From Bacteroidota bacterium (GTDB lineage: Bacteria; Bacteroidota; Bacteroidia; Flavobacteriales; Flavobacteriaceae), in NCBI GenBank assembly GCA_004356305.1, contig SMXJ01000004.1:1-24770 (forward strand): a stretch of DNA of 24,770 bases. The letters run 5' to 3'. A model generated the notes under the pieces. It ran no database searches. It saw only the letters and a list, made by a program, of their open reading frames with translations, and was not told where the DNA came from. Shown in pieces: positions 8,340-16,774 of this stretch. The position numbers were made by a program, and so were the translations under genes. Position 1 is the first letter of the stretch. Each line of letters opens with the position of its first letter.

Positions 8340-9032
8340 TTAAAAATTGCAGTAGCACGGTTGTCTTCCGAAGGTAAAGGTAAATGTAATGCCTGTGTAG
8401 ACATACCAGTCGTCACTATTAATATTACCAAATTTAAGACTTTCATTGTTAGCAAGCCCTGTGTCGGGATTACTTCCGTCCAAGTTATCGGTAAAGGTAT
8501 AACGAGCACCAATTTCCATACCAAGAATTAATTTTGTACCAACCGTAGTTTTAAAACCAACCACCATGGGAATAGCTATTGCGCCGGCATTATCATACTT
8601 AACGATTGTATTATCAGGTCTTTTGAATAAAGCATCATAAAAGAAATAGGTAAGACCCGTATAAAGATATGGGGTTGATTGCGGTTGGCCATTGTATAAA
8701 TTGAATTCCCAAAAAGTGTATTCCAATCCAACTGATATTTCTTTCACGGTATTTTGGAATTCATATCCTCGTTGCTTCCTGCGTATCTCTCCGGAATCGA
8801 AGTCGTTTCCTATAATTCGAGCTACCATAACCGAACCTCTAAAAGAATGTCTGGAGCTTCGGTTCCACTTAAAAATGCCGCCAAATGCAAAATTCTTAGG
8901 AGCGATATAGTTGGTTCTGCCTATATCTCCAATGTAATTCGCTCCACCTATAAGTCCTCCAATTTCATAGGTTTGTGCAAATCCAAAATGAACGGATACC
9001 ATTAATAAAATTACAGTAGTGAAATACCTCAT
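8340..9032 (-). CDS. DUF6089-family outer-membrane beta-barrel protein
   Basis: This is a 230-residue secreted protein with a signal peptide cleaved near FGFAQ/TYEIGGL. The mature part is made of alternating short hydrophobic/aromatic strands with Gly-rich turns, such as YEIGGLIGGANYIGDIG, SVGLEYTFWEFNLY and YVYTGITFTFTFG, as expected of a small eight-strand barrel. This family is widespread in Bacteroidota and regularly sits just upstream of uppS-bamA. Its exact function is not established to my knowledge. It could assist outer-membrane protein assembly, or simply use the same secretion path. A good TATATTTG promoter element lies 17 bp before the start, and the stop codon is one base from the uppS ATG. 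Family call is confident; role unknown. Confidence 0.88.
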   Translation of the reverse strand: MRYFTTVILLMVSVHFGFAQTYEIGGLIGGANYIGDIGRTNYIAPKNFAFGGIFKWNRSSRHSFRGSVMVARIIGNDFDSGEIRRKQRGYEFQNTVKEISVGLEYTFWEFNLYNGQPQSTPYLYTGLTYFFYDALFKRPDNTIVKYDNAGAIAIPMVVGFKTTVGTKLILGMEIGARYTFTDNLDGSNPDTGLANNESLKFGNINSDDWYVYTGITFTFTFGRQPCYCNF

Positions 9033-9048
9033 ATTCCTTGAAAGCTTG

Positions 9049-9056
9049 CAAATATA
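9049..9056 (-). promoter_or_regulatory. Predicted -7 element upstream of the DUF6089-uppS-bamA genes
   Basis: On the minus strand TATATTTG matches the Bacteroidota -7 consensus TAnnTTTG exactly. It is placed so that transcription would begin about 10 bp before the ATG at 9032. No good TTTG -33 box is seen at the usual 19-21 bp spacing, so it may be a weaker or activator-dependent promoter. It would allow the envelope genes to be transcribed separately from nadK. Confidence 0.5.
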
Positions 9057-9131
9057 CTAATTAACTTTGCTTATCGATATTTTGAGCAAAATTGTCTCAG
9101 TTGATTAACAAATTTTAGAAGGATTTATTGT

Positions 9132-10016
9132 TTAGTTGCGTTTGTCTTTGCCCCACAATAGTTTCTTCCGAAGGGTTTTCAGAAAACTATCACCCAATAG
9201 TTGAACAAGTTTAATGGTAAAAGGAGATTTTTTAATAGTAATTACCGTCTCATTTTTGAGCGTAGCAATACGGGAATCCAATGAAACCAAATAGCTCTCT
9301 TCCCGCCCTGAGACTTTCAATGAAATAGTCCAATCGTCCGGAATTACCAAGGGCCGTGCATTCAAATTATGAGGTGCAATAGGAGTGATCACAAAGCTAT
9401 TGGTGCCGGGGTCTATCACCGGCCCGCCACAACTCAACGAATAACCGGTAGATCCTGTTGGAGTTGCGACTATAAGGCCATCACTCCAGTAAGCGGTCAG
9501 GTATTCATCATTAACCTTGGTCTCCACCTTAATCATCGAGGTGGTATTTTTTCGATTTACGGCTATTTCGTTCAGTGCAAAATTCAGAGACTCGAATTGT
9601 GAATTTGGCGGCTCGGTTTCTATAGAGAGCAAACTCCGCTCAGAAATAGAATAATCCCTCTTCATTATTTTATGAATACTCTCGGTTATATTTTCCTTCT
9701 GAAGGGTTGCCAAAAAACCTAAACGTCCACTATTTATTCCCACGATGGGTATGCCTAGATCGCCAACAAATGTCACCGATTTCAGTATAGTACCATCTCC
9801 ACCTATGCTGAAAAACAAATCATAGGAAGCATCGAGATTCGTGAAGGTGTCCATGGTCTTTACATCGCTCGAAATGCCCTTGTGTTCTTTTAAAATTTCG
9901 AGAAAGTTAGCTTCAATATAAACTTCTGCATTATAACTTTGTAGCGCACTGAGGATAAGCTGAATATATTTTTCAGCATGTTCATGATAAAATTGACCGA
10001 AAATACCGATCTTCAT
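9132..10016 (-). CDS. nadK: NAD kinase
   Basis: This 294-residue enzyme phosphorylates NAD to NADP with ATP or polyphosphate in the cytoplasm, and is the only route to NADP in most bacteria. The GGDGT motif (residues 72-76, catalytic Asp74) is followed by GINSGRLGFLA, the NE pair (149-150) in ALNEIAVNR, and the glycine-rich TPTGSTGYSLSCGGP block (185-199) that binds the nucleotide. Length fits the bacterial family. The ATG lies only three bases after the stop of the CBS-domain gene, so the two are an operon and probably coupled in translation. The gap of about 115 bp to the next gene carries a separate predicted promoter. Confidence 0.97.
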   Translation of the reverse strand: MKIGIFGQFYHEHAEKYIQLILSALQSYNAEVYIEANFLEILKEHKGISSDVKTMDTFTNLDASYDLFFSIGGDGTILKSVTFVGDLGIPIVGINSGRLGFLATLQKENITESIHKIMKRDYSISERSLLSIETEPPNSQFESLNFALNEIAVNRKNTTSMIKVETKVNDEYLTAYWSDGLIVATPTGSTGYSLSCGGPVIDPGTNSFVITPIAPHNLNARPLVIPDDWTISLKVSGREESYLVSLDSRIATLKNETVITIKKSPFTIKLVQLLGDSFLKTLRKKLLWGKDKRN

Positions 10017-10019
10017 GGC

Positions 10020-10676
10020 TTACATATTAAGGTATTTATTCAGATAGTCTGACCTGTCTTTCAAATCCTTCAGCAATTTATCTTCCTGATGCTGAGAGAT
10101 AACATTATAACTATACCTTCTGAAGGTTTGAACGATAGCGTTCATTCCCGTATGCCCAATTTTAATAGTGGCTTGTGTAACATCATTTTCAATTTTTGAA
10201 ATAAATGCACCTAAAATCTTACCATCATTGGTTTCAACAATTTGGCATATTTCACTAAATGAATAATCAGAACTGCCTTTTTCAACTACGATAATTCCAC
10301 CGGTCTCATTTAAGAAAGGAGTATTATTGAACAAAGCCATAATATCGCTCAGTTCGTAATAACCAAGATACCTGTCATTTTCACCCAAAACCGGCATAAT
10401 GTTACTGGAGTTAATCGCAAAAGCTTTCAAAATATCCAACCAATCGGTCTGCTTTTTAACACTAAATACCTCCAATGCGTGTGGGTAATCCCTTAACAAT
10501 TTTTCACCTTCAAAACAATGAGCGTCAGTTTCAGAAATACATCCTATATATAATCCATCTTTCGAAACAGGGATGTGTGAATAGGTGAGTTGATTGAAAG
10601 CAGATTGAACATCTTTGATAGGAGATAAGATATCGAATGGTTTGATGTCGTTAATGATGTAGTTGATCGTGTTCAA
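10020..10676 (-). CDS. CBS-domain protein with an ACT-like C-terminal half
   Basis: This is a 218-residue soluble protein. The N-terminal half (about residues 5-120) is a pair of CBS repeats, the module that binds adenine nucleotides (AMP, ATP, NAD, S-adenosylmethionine), with PVSKDGLYIGCISETDA and MPVLGENDRYLGYYELSDIMA typical of the two repeats. The C-terminal half (about 125-195, IIVVEKGSSDYSFSEICQIV through AIVQTFRRYSYNVI) has the strand-helix-strand pattern of an ACT-like domain, as in AcuB; this part is inference. The start is a TTG (no ATG is suitable). It lies three bases before nadK and divergent from pdxJ. The arrangement suggests a nucleotide sensor linked to NAD(P) or envelope metabolism, but no function is proven. 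Confidence 0.85.
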   Translation of the reverse strand: MNTINYIINDIKPFDILSPIKDVQSAFNQLTYSHIPVSKDGLYIGCISETDAHCFEGEKLLRDYPHALEVFSVKKQTDWLDILKAFAINSSNIMPVLGENDRYLGYYELSDIMALFNNTPFLNETGGIIVVEKGSSDYSFSEICQIVETNDGKILGAFISKIENDVTQATIKIGHTGMNAIVQTFRRYSYNVISQHQEDKLLKDLKDRSDYLNKYLNM

Positions 10677-10735
10677 GGGTTCAATTTTTATGCAAATTAC
10701 TTAAAATTAAGATGTAAAACCGAAGTACATCTTCG

Positions 10736-10743
10736 TATTTTTG
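10736..10743 (+). promoter_or_regulatory. Predicted -7 element of the pdxJ promoter
   Basis: TATTTTTG fits the Bacteroidota -7 consensus TAnnTTTG and sits 18 bp before the pdxJ ATG. The surrounding 12 bases (CGTATTTTTGCA) are identical to those of the predicted trigger factor promoter. The -33 box at the usual distance is poor. The 85-bp gap between pdxJ and the divergent CBS gene must also hold a minus-strand promoter, which I cannot place with confidence. Confidence 0.55.
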
Positions 10744-10761
10744 CAATCATGAATTTACCGA

Positions 10762-11475
10762 ATGACAAAGTTAAGTGTTAACATCAATAAAATAGCCACT
10801 TTACGCAATGCCCGGGGGGGTAATATGCCCAATGTAGTACAGGTCGCAAGAGATATTCAAAATTTTGGGGCGCATGGAATCACTATTCACCCACGACCCG
10901 ATGAACGTCATATACGTTATCAGGATGCGTTCGATCTGAAACCCGTTATCCATACTGAATATAATATTGAAGGTAACCCTATAGACGAATTCCTCGATAT
11001 GGTATTGGAAATAAAACCTACCCAGGTCACTCTGGTACCGGATGCTGTAGATGCGCTTACTTCGAATGCAGGTTGGGATACCGTAAAACATAAAGATTAT
11101 TTGGTTGATATTATTTCAGAATGTAGAAAAAATGGCATTCGTACCTCGATCTTTGTGGACCCGTCTTCCACAATGATAGAAGGTGCAGCCAATACCGGCA
11201 CAGACCGCATAGAGCTATATACCGAAGAATTTGCCCATCAATTCAGTTTGGGGAATGAAAAGGCGATAGAACCTTACACCCAATGTGCTGTGTTAGCCAA
11301 CGATCTGGGCCTGGGCATCAATGCCGGGCATGATTTATCCCTGGAAAACATCCGGTTTTTTAAAGAAAATATCCCACATTTATTAGAGGTTTCCATTGGC
11401 CATGCACTGGTTTGTGAAGCTATTTATCGTGGACTTGAACCCGTGGTGAAGGCATATCTGAAGAAATTGGCTTAA
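10762..11475 (+). CDS. pdxJ: Pyridoxine 5'-phosphate synthase PdxJ
   Basis: PdxJ (237 residues) condenses 1-deoxyxylulose 5-phosphate with aminoacetone 3-phosphate to form pyridoxine 5'-phosphate, the ring-closing step of DXP-dependent vitamin B6 synthesis. VNINKIATLRNARGG near the N-terminus, the phosphate/catalytic block THPRPDERHIR-like segment ITIHPRPDERHI with His43, Arg45 and His50, Glu70 and the C-terminal NAGHDL motif with His190 correspond to known active-site positions. VSIGHALVCEA closes the barrel. The ATG at 10762 gives the family's usual N-terminus; an upstream ATG at 10749 is out of frame. A run of seven G residues at 10814-10820 encodes part of the conserved ARGG. The alpha/beta hydrolase starts one base after the stop. 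Confidence 0.97.
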   Translation: MTKLSVNINKIATLRNARGGNMPNVVQVARDIQNFGAHGITIHPRPDERHIRYQDAFDLKPVIHTEYNIEGNPIDEFLDMVLEIKPTQVTLVPDAVDALTSNAGWDTVKHKDYLVDIISECRKNGIRTSIFVDPSSTMIEGAANTGTDRIELYTEEFAHQFSLGNEKAIEPYTQCAVLANDLGLGINAGHDLSLENIRFFKENIPHLLEVSIGHALVCEAIYRGLEPVVKAYLKKLA

Positions 11476-11476
11476 T

Positions 11477-12268
11477 ATGGTTTTACATTCAAAAATTATA
11501 GGCGAAGGCAGGCCATTTGTCATTTTACATGGCTTTTTGGGTATGGGCGACAATTGGAAGTCGTTGGCTAAAAAGTTTTCTGAATTCGACTACCAGGTAC
11601 ATCTATTGGATCAACGCAATCACGGGCGTAGTTTTCATCATGATGAATTTAATTATTCGTTGATGGTGGAGGATCTCAAAAAGTACTGCGAAATGTATCA
11701 TCTCGAAAATATGGTTCTGTTAGGACATTCCATGGGAGGTAAAACAGCCATGTATTTCGCGACAGAATATCCTGAAATGATCACGAATTTAATAGTAGCC
11801 GACATCGCACCCAAGGCATATCAACAACCCCATCAGGATATATTAAAAGCCTTGAATTTATTGAATTTTTCCAACTCTCCTGTGAACGGATCACGAATAA
11901 CCAGTAGAGAACAAGCAGATGAAGTACTTTCAGCATATGTAAAAGATATGGGGACACGCCTTTTTTTACTGAAGAATTTGTATTGGCAAGAAAAAGGACA
12001 GTTGGGTTTACGAATCAATCTGCCGGTGCTAACCCGGAAGATAGATGAAATTGGAAAGGCATTGCCCCAAGGTGCAACGTATCATGGAAATACCTTATTT
12101 GTACGGGCCGGGACCTCGAGATACATAGACGAAATAGACGAGATCTCCATCGCAAATCATTTTCCGAATGTAAAAATTTCGACGATAGAAAATGCGGGGC
12201 ATTGGCTGCATGCCGATAGTCCTGCAAAATTTCTGGAAATAGTACTTCATTTCCTTCAAATGAGATAA
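11477..12268 (+). CDS. Alpha/beta-fold hydrolase, YbfF-like esterase
   Basis: This is a 263-residue cytoplasmic alpha/beta hydrolase without a signal peptide. The oxyanion-region HGFLGMGDNW, the LDQRNHGRS block, the nucleophile elbow GHSMGG (Ser85) and the C-terminal ENAGHWLHAD with His242 are in the expected order. VADIAPKAY resembles the acyl-thioesterase/esterase group that includes E. coli YbfF. The substrate is probably a short acyl ester or thioester, but cannot be fixed from sequence. It starts one base after the pdxJ stop, so it is co-transcribed with pdxJ and probably coupled to it in translation; no biochemical link to vitamin B6 is evident. Confidence 0.9.
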   Translation: MVLHSKIIGEGRPFVILHGFLGMGDNWKSLAKKFSEFDYQVHLLDQRNHGRSFHHDEFNYSLMVEDLKKYCEMYHLENMVLLGHSMGGKTAMYFATEYPEMITNLIVADIAPKAYQQPHQDILKALNLLNFSNSPVNGSRITSREQADEVLSAYVKDMGTRLFLLKNLYWQEKGQLGLRINLPVLTRKIDEIGKALPQGATYHGNTLFVRAGTSRYIDEIDEISIANHFPNVKISTIENAGHWLHADSPAKFLEIVLHFLQMR

Positions 12269-12359
12269 ATATCAAGATGGTTTACCCAGGCAAATTGACG
12301 AATATATTGATTTGCTAAAACGTAAATTTATAAGAAAAAACAATAACACTAACTTAATG

Positions 12360-12392
12360 TTTGTTCGGTCTTATGAAAATTTCATATATTTA
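12360..12392 (+). promoter_or_regulatory. Predicted promoter of the TonB-dependent receptor with an internal inverted repeat
   Basis: TTTG at 12360-12363 and TATATTTA at 12385-12392 are separated by 21 bp, close to the Bacteroidota TTTG-N20-TAnnTTTG pattern (last base of the -7 box differs). Within the spacer, TATGAAA-A-TTTCATA (12372-12386) is an inverted repeat with perfect seven-base arms that runs into the -7 box and could be an operator. The start codon follows 26 bp later. Confidence 0.5.
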
Positions 12393-12418
12393 AAAACTAA
12401 ACAAAATAACTAACTTAA

Positions 12419-15226
12419 ATGAAGACAATTGTCACACTCTTGTGTTTGTGTTTTTGCGTATTCGCAAATGCCCAAACGACGATCACTGGAAATATTGTGG
12501 ATGAATCTCTAGAACCTGTTCTCGGCGCTAACGTAATTGTGGTAGGCGGATTGGTAGGGGCGGTTACAGATTTCGACGGAAATTTTACCTTAACTATAGA
12601 ACTGGATCCCCCTTTTGAAATTCAGGTCAGTAGTGTTGGCTATCAAACAGTCAATCAACAGGTAACCGATAACAATCAATCTTTTACGATAACTTTATTG
12701 GAAGGAAGTATATTGGATGAGGTTGTTATATCCGCTTCAAGAACTCCTGAACGTATTTTCGAATCGCCGGTGACCGTGGAGCGAATGGGAATTAGAGAGA
12801 TCAGGAATACACCGTCAGCCGATTTTTATAGTGGTCTTGAAAATTTAAAAGGGGTTGATGTCAATACCAACAGCCTTACTTTTAAGTCGATCAATACCAG
12901 AGGATTTGCAACATTTGCAAATACACGTTTCATGCAGTTAGTAGACGGTATGGACAACTCGGCTCCGGCTTTAAACTTCCCCTTAGGTAATTTGGTAGGT
13001 ATGATTGAAACCGATGTTCAAAGTGTTGAATTACTACCGGGTGCTTCTTCCGCCTTATATGGTGCAAATGCTTTCAACGGTATTTTATTTATGCGTAGTA
13101 AGAACCCGTTCGATGTAGGTGGCATCAGTATTTTCATAAAGCAAGGTATAACCTCTCAAGAGGCAGCAGGGGATAATTCTTACACCGATTTCGGGATTCG
13201 AGTGGCACACAAATTTACAGAGCATTTTGCTGCTAAGGTCAATTTTGGATATCTCAGAGGGACAGATTGGGTGGCAAATAATGCTGCCGACAAATTGCAT
13301 AGGGGTCTGGATCGAAGTGCTATCGACTATGACGGAGTGAATATATATGGAGATGAAGTTAGCACAGATATTAATGGCGTGGCAAAAACCCTAGTGGAAT
13401 TAGGGATCCTGCCTAAAGGCGCCGATGCCTTGGTTCCATCAGTTAATGTAAGTAGAACCGGTTATCTGGAAGAGGAACTCACCGATTATAAGGCTGAGAG
13501 TGTAAAAGCCGATTGGGGATTGTATTTTAGACCGTGGGCGAATGATCTTGAAATTGCCTATGTTGGAAAAGTGGGAACCGGTTCGACTATTTATCAGGGC
13601 GCCAACAGGTATGCAATCGATAATTTCAGCATGCTACAAAACAAATTAGAAATACGCAACGACAATTTTTTTGTCAGAGGATATTTGACCGAAGATAATG
13701 CAGGAGACTCTTATGATATGGTTTTCACCGGGATCAATGTCAACAGGGCATGGAAGGATGACGAAACTTGGTTCGGAGAGTATGTAGGGGCGTTTGTACA
13801 GGGATCGCTGGGAGGCTTGCTCCCCGAACAGGCCCATAATTTGGCGAGACAAACTGCGGACACCGGAAGGTTTGAGCCGGGAACGGAAGAATTTATAAGA
13901 GCTTTCAATAAAAGTATCAACGATCCGGATTTATTGACCGGATCCAAGTTTCAGGATAACTCAAAAATTTATCACGCCGAAGGAAATTATAACTTCGCTC
14001 ATATGTGGGATTTAGCCGACATCCAGGTAGGAGGGTCCTACAGAAATTATGAATTAAATTCATCCGGTACTATTTACACCGATAAGGATGGGCCTATTTA
14101 TTATTCCGAAGTTGGGATATACACTCAATTGCAAAAGAAGTTTTTGGAGGAAGAGAGACTAAAATTAACCGCTTCTGTTCGTTATGATAAGTCCGAATTA
14201 TTTGATGGTTTCTTCTCTCCGAGAGTGTCCTTAGGCTATACCGCCGGAGCGGATCAGAACCACAATATTAGAGCCTCGTTTCAAACAGGATTCAGAAATC
14301 CAACCACACAAGATCTGTATATTGGACTTGATGTGGGAAGAGCGATTTTGGTGGGGGGTGCTCCGGATAATCCTGCCAGAGATATTAGAACTTACGATCT
14401 AAGCACGACGGGCCAAGCCATCCTGGGGATGCAGTCCATTATATTCGATGGTCAAGGGGCATATAATAATTCATTTTTCGCCTCATCGGTCGGTAATTTT
14501 GCTGCCACTGGTGATGTCACACAGTTGAAGATCGCGAATTCAAGTTTGGTTATACCGGAGCAGGTAACTTCGTTTGAAGTGGGGTACAGAGGTAGGCTTA
14601 ATAGGGTGATCGTAGACCTTAGCGGCTATTATAATTCCTATAAGGATTTCATTTCCAATGAAACTGTGATCGCACCCTTTTATGGAGATGTGCAGTTAAC
14701 GCAAAATATTCCGGGTACGGAAACACCTCTAGCGATCGTTGCACTTGGAAGCGGGGACTTTCAGGTTTATCAAACGTATACCAATTCGGATGCCGATGTC
14801 AATTCCTACGGTGGAGCGATTGGAATAAGCACCAAGATATTGGGCAATTTTGATTTGGGAGGAAATTACACCTATGCATATCTCGATTTTGATACAGAAG
14901 CAAACCCGGATTTCCAAACAAACTTCAATACACCGGAGCATAAAGTGAAAGCCACTTTTGGTAACGCAAATTTATTCAAAAATTTTGGTTTTAATGTAGC
15001 CTGGAGATGGAGTGATAATTATTTATGGGAAGCATCCTTCGGAGATGGAGAGGTACCTGCATTCAATGTTCTCGATGCCCAGATTAATTTCAGAGCACCT
15101 AAAATATTAAAATCGACATTTAAGATAGGAGCTACCAATTTACTGGCAGATGAATACTTTTCGGCATTTGGAACCGGATTTATAGGTTCTATGTACTATG
15201 TATCCTGGACGATCAATAATTTATAA
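12419..15226 (+). CDS. TonB-dependent outer-membrane receptor with N-terminal carboxypeptidase-like domain
   Basis: This is a 935-residue outer-membrane receptor that takes up a substrate using energy passed from TonB/ExbBD. The signal peptide ends near ANAQ/TTITG (about residue 19). Residues about 20-105 form a carboxypeptidase-like regulatory (CarboxypepD_reg) domain, with GAVTDFDGNFTL. A plug domain (about 115-235) includes FKSINTRGFATFANTRF and LLPGASSALYGANAFNGILF. The rest is a 22-strand barrel ending in YYVSWTINNL. Length is normal for the family. It lacks the features that would mark a typical SusC with a downstream SusD. Instead, an SGNH-type lipoprotein starts 27 bp later and is probably its partner. 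The substrate is unknown; the hydrolase suggests an ester- or acyl-bearing compound (inference). Confidence 0.94.
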   Translation: MKTIVTLLCLCFCVFANAQTTITGNIVDESLEPVLGANVIVVGGLVGAVTDFDGNFTLTIELDPPFEIQVSSVGYQTVNQQVTDNNQSFTITLLEGSILDEVVISASRTPERIFESPVTVERMGIREIRNTPSADFYSGLENLKGVDVNTNSLTFKSINTRGFATFANTRFMQLVDGMDNSAPALNFPLGNLVGMIETDVQSVELLPGASSALYGANAFNGILFMRSKNPFDVGGISIFIKQGITSQEAAGDNSYTDFGIRVAHKFTEHFAAKVNFGYLRGTDWVANNAADKLHRGLDRSAIDYDGVNIYGDEVSTDINGVAKTLVELGILPKGADALVPSVNVSRTGYLEEELTDYKAESVKADWGLYFRPWANDLEIAYVGKVGTGSTIYQGANRYAIDNFSMLQNKLEIRNDNFFVRGYLTEDNAGDSYDMVFTGINVNRAWKDDETWFGEYVGAFVQGSLGGLLPEQAHNLARQTADTGRFEPGTEEFIRAFNKSINDPDLLTGSKFQDNSKIYHAEGNYNFAHMWDLADIQVGGSYRNYELNSSGTIYTDKDGPIYYSEVGIYTQLQKKFLEEERLKLTASVRYDKSELFDGFFSPRVSLGYTAGADQNHNIRASFQTGFRNPTTQDLYIGLDVGRAILVGGAPDNPARDIRTYDLSTTGQAILGMQSIIFDGQGAYNNSFFASSVGNFAATGDVTQLKIANSSLVIPEQVTSFEVGYRGRLNRVIVDLSGYYNSYKDFISNETVIAPFYGDVQLTQNIPGTETPLAIVALGSGDFQVYQTYTNSDADVNSYGGAIGISTKILGNFDLGGNYTYAYLDFDTEANPDFQTNFNTPEHKVKATFGNANLFKNFGFNVAWRWSDNYLWEASFGDGEVPAFNVLDAQINFRAPKILKSTFKIGATNLLADEYFSAFGTGFIGSMYYVSWTINNL

Positions 15227-15253
15227 CATTTACAATTATCTAAACTTATTCTT

Positions 15254-16735
15254 ATGAACACAAAATATATCTGGTTATTGTTGGTTTTTATCGGCTTTAC
15301 AGCTTGTAATACCGATGAAACGGTCATCATTATTGAGGATGTTCCCTTAACGTCCGGTTCGGCAGACTTTTCAAGTTTTGTCGCACTTGGAGCTTCGTTT
15401 ACCGCAGGTTTTTCCGATGGGGCATTGTTTATTGCCAGTCAGGAAAACTCATTCCCAAATATTCTTTCAGAACAATTCGCGAATATTGGTGGTGGAGATC
15501 TTTCGCAACCACTGATGAACGACAATATTGGAGGATTACTTTTTGGGGGAGTTCAAATTCAGGAACCTAGACTGATTTTTGACGGGACAGGACCCGTCAG
15601 GCTCGATGAAGATCCTACAACCGAAGTTACTAATATACTTGCAGGGCCATTTAATAATATGGGAGTACCCGGGGCAAAGAGTTTTCATTTGTTAGCCCCA
15701 GGTTATGGTAATGTAGCCGGAGTACCTACGGGACAAGCAAACCCTTATTTTGCAAGAATGGCTTCAAACCCAAATGCTACCATGTTGGGTGATGCTGTAT
15801 CTCAAAATCCTACATTCTTTACTTTATCGGAAATTGGAGGAAACGATGTATTGAGCTATGCTATTTCAGGAGGTCTTGGTATAGATCAAACCGGTAATTT
15901 TGATCCCAGCACCTATGGAAGCACCGATATTACAGACCCTACTGTTTTAGCCGGTACTTTTAGTATAATCGTGGATGGACTCACTGCAAATGGTGCGATG
16001 GGAGTCGTAGCAAACGTGCCTTATGTGACGAGTTTACCTTATTTTACTACTGTTCCTTACAATCCTGTTCCGCTGGATGCTGCTAATGCTGAAGGTTTGA
16101 ACGCTGGATACGCCCCATATAATGGGGGCTTGCTTCAAGCCGAAGCGGCCGGATTTATAACTGCTTCCGAACGAGAAGCACGAACCATTGTTTTTGTTGA
16201 AGGACAGAACGCAGTGGTTATTGAAGATGAAGATCTAACAGACCTTAGTGCTTTGGGGCTTCCAAATTACAGACAAACCACCCCGGATGATCTTTTGGTA
16301 TTACCGAGTGCTTCTTTTATAGGAACATTAGTGGATAACAATCCACTTCTTATTAACGGGTTGTCGGTTCCGCTAACGGATCAATGGGTGTTGACCTTCA
16401 TCGAAACAGCATCGGTCATTACTGCTACTGACGCATATAATGTTGCGATCGAAGGAATTGCCTCTTCGAAAGGGCTTGCTTTTGTGGATTTAAAGGCATT
16501 ATTGGAACAGGCATCCACTACCGGTATTACATTCGATGATTTCACCATGACTACCGACCTTGTCCTTGGTGGTTTGGTTAGTTTGGATGGGGTTCACCTA
16601 ACGGCGAGAGGATATGCTTTGATGGCAAACATGTTTTTAGAAGCCATTGATGCGACCTATGGATCTAATTTCCATGAAGCCGGAGTAGTTGCCAGGGCAG
16701 ATGATTATGTGGTATCTTATCCTGAATTCCTATAA
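15254..16735 (+). CDS. SGNH/GDSL-like hydrolase lipoprotein
   Basis: This is a 493-residue lipoprotein. The signal peptide ends in a lipobox (GFTA/C, Cys18), and the residues after Cys (NTDE) are acidic, resembling the export signal that sends Bacteroidota lipoproteins to the cell surface. The hydrolase motifs are in order: block I VALGASFTAG with candidate nucleophile Ser48 (GAS in place of GDS), a block II-like GVPGAKS, block III EIGGNDVL (Gly195 to Asp198), and block V LDGVHLTARGYALMAN with Asp445 and His448. The nucleophile-to-His span is far longer than in simple GDSL esterases, so the middle carries large insertions. It lies 27 bp after the TonB-dependent receptor and before a clear terminator, so the two form one operon. 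Likely role: releasing or binding an acylated or esterified substrate at the surface for the receptor. Confidence 0.85.
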   Translation: MNTKYIWLLLVFIGFTACNTDETVIIIEDVPLTSGSADFSSFVALGASFTAGFSDGALFIASQENSFPNILSEQFANIGGGDLSQPLMNDNIGGLLFGGVQIQEPRLIFDGTGPVRLDEDPTTEVTNILAGPFNNMGVPGAKSFHLLAPGYGNVAGVPTGQANPYFARMASNPNATMLGDAVSQNPTFFTLSEIGGNDVLSYAISGGLGIDQTGNFDPSTYGSTDITDPTVLAGTFSIIVDGLTANGAMGVVANVPYVTSLPYFTTVPYNPVPLDAANAEGLNAGYAPYNGGLLQAEAAGFITASEREARTIVFVEGQNAVVIEDEDLTDLSALGLPNYRQTTPDDLLVLPSASFIGTLVDNNPLLINGLSVPLTDQWVLTFIETASVITATDAYNVAIEGIASSKGLAFVDLKALLEQASTTGITFDDFTMTTDLVLGGLVSLDGVHLTARGYALMANMFLEAIDATYGSNFHEAGVVARADDYVVSYPEFL

Positions 16736-16774
16736 CATAAAACACAAATAGACCTGATGAAAATTATCTGATTG

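Noticed and set aside
8339..8524. Upstream extension of uppS (309 instead of 247 residues)
   Set aside because: The extra residues lie entirely inside the DUF6089 gene in another frame, and ATG 8338 gives the standard UppS N-terminus one base after that gene's stop.
9066..9090. TTTGCT...AGCAAA inverted repeat between nadK and the DUF6089 gene
   Set aside because: A six-base A/T-rich stem with a 13-base loop and no T-run; too weak for a terminator and not clearly placed as an operator.
10749..10781. Tiny out-of-frame ORF overlapping the pdxJ start
   Set aside because: Its ATG sits where transcription is predicted to begin, so it is unlikely to be translated.
10814..10820. Run of seven G in pdxJ as a possible phase-variable tract
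   Set aside because: It encodes the conserved ARGG motif of PdxJ in an essential-type biosynthetic gene; the run is explained by codon choice.
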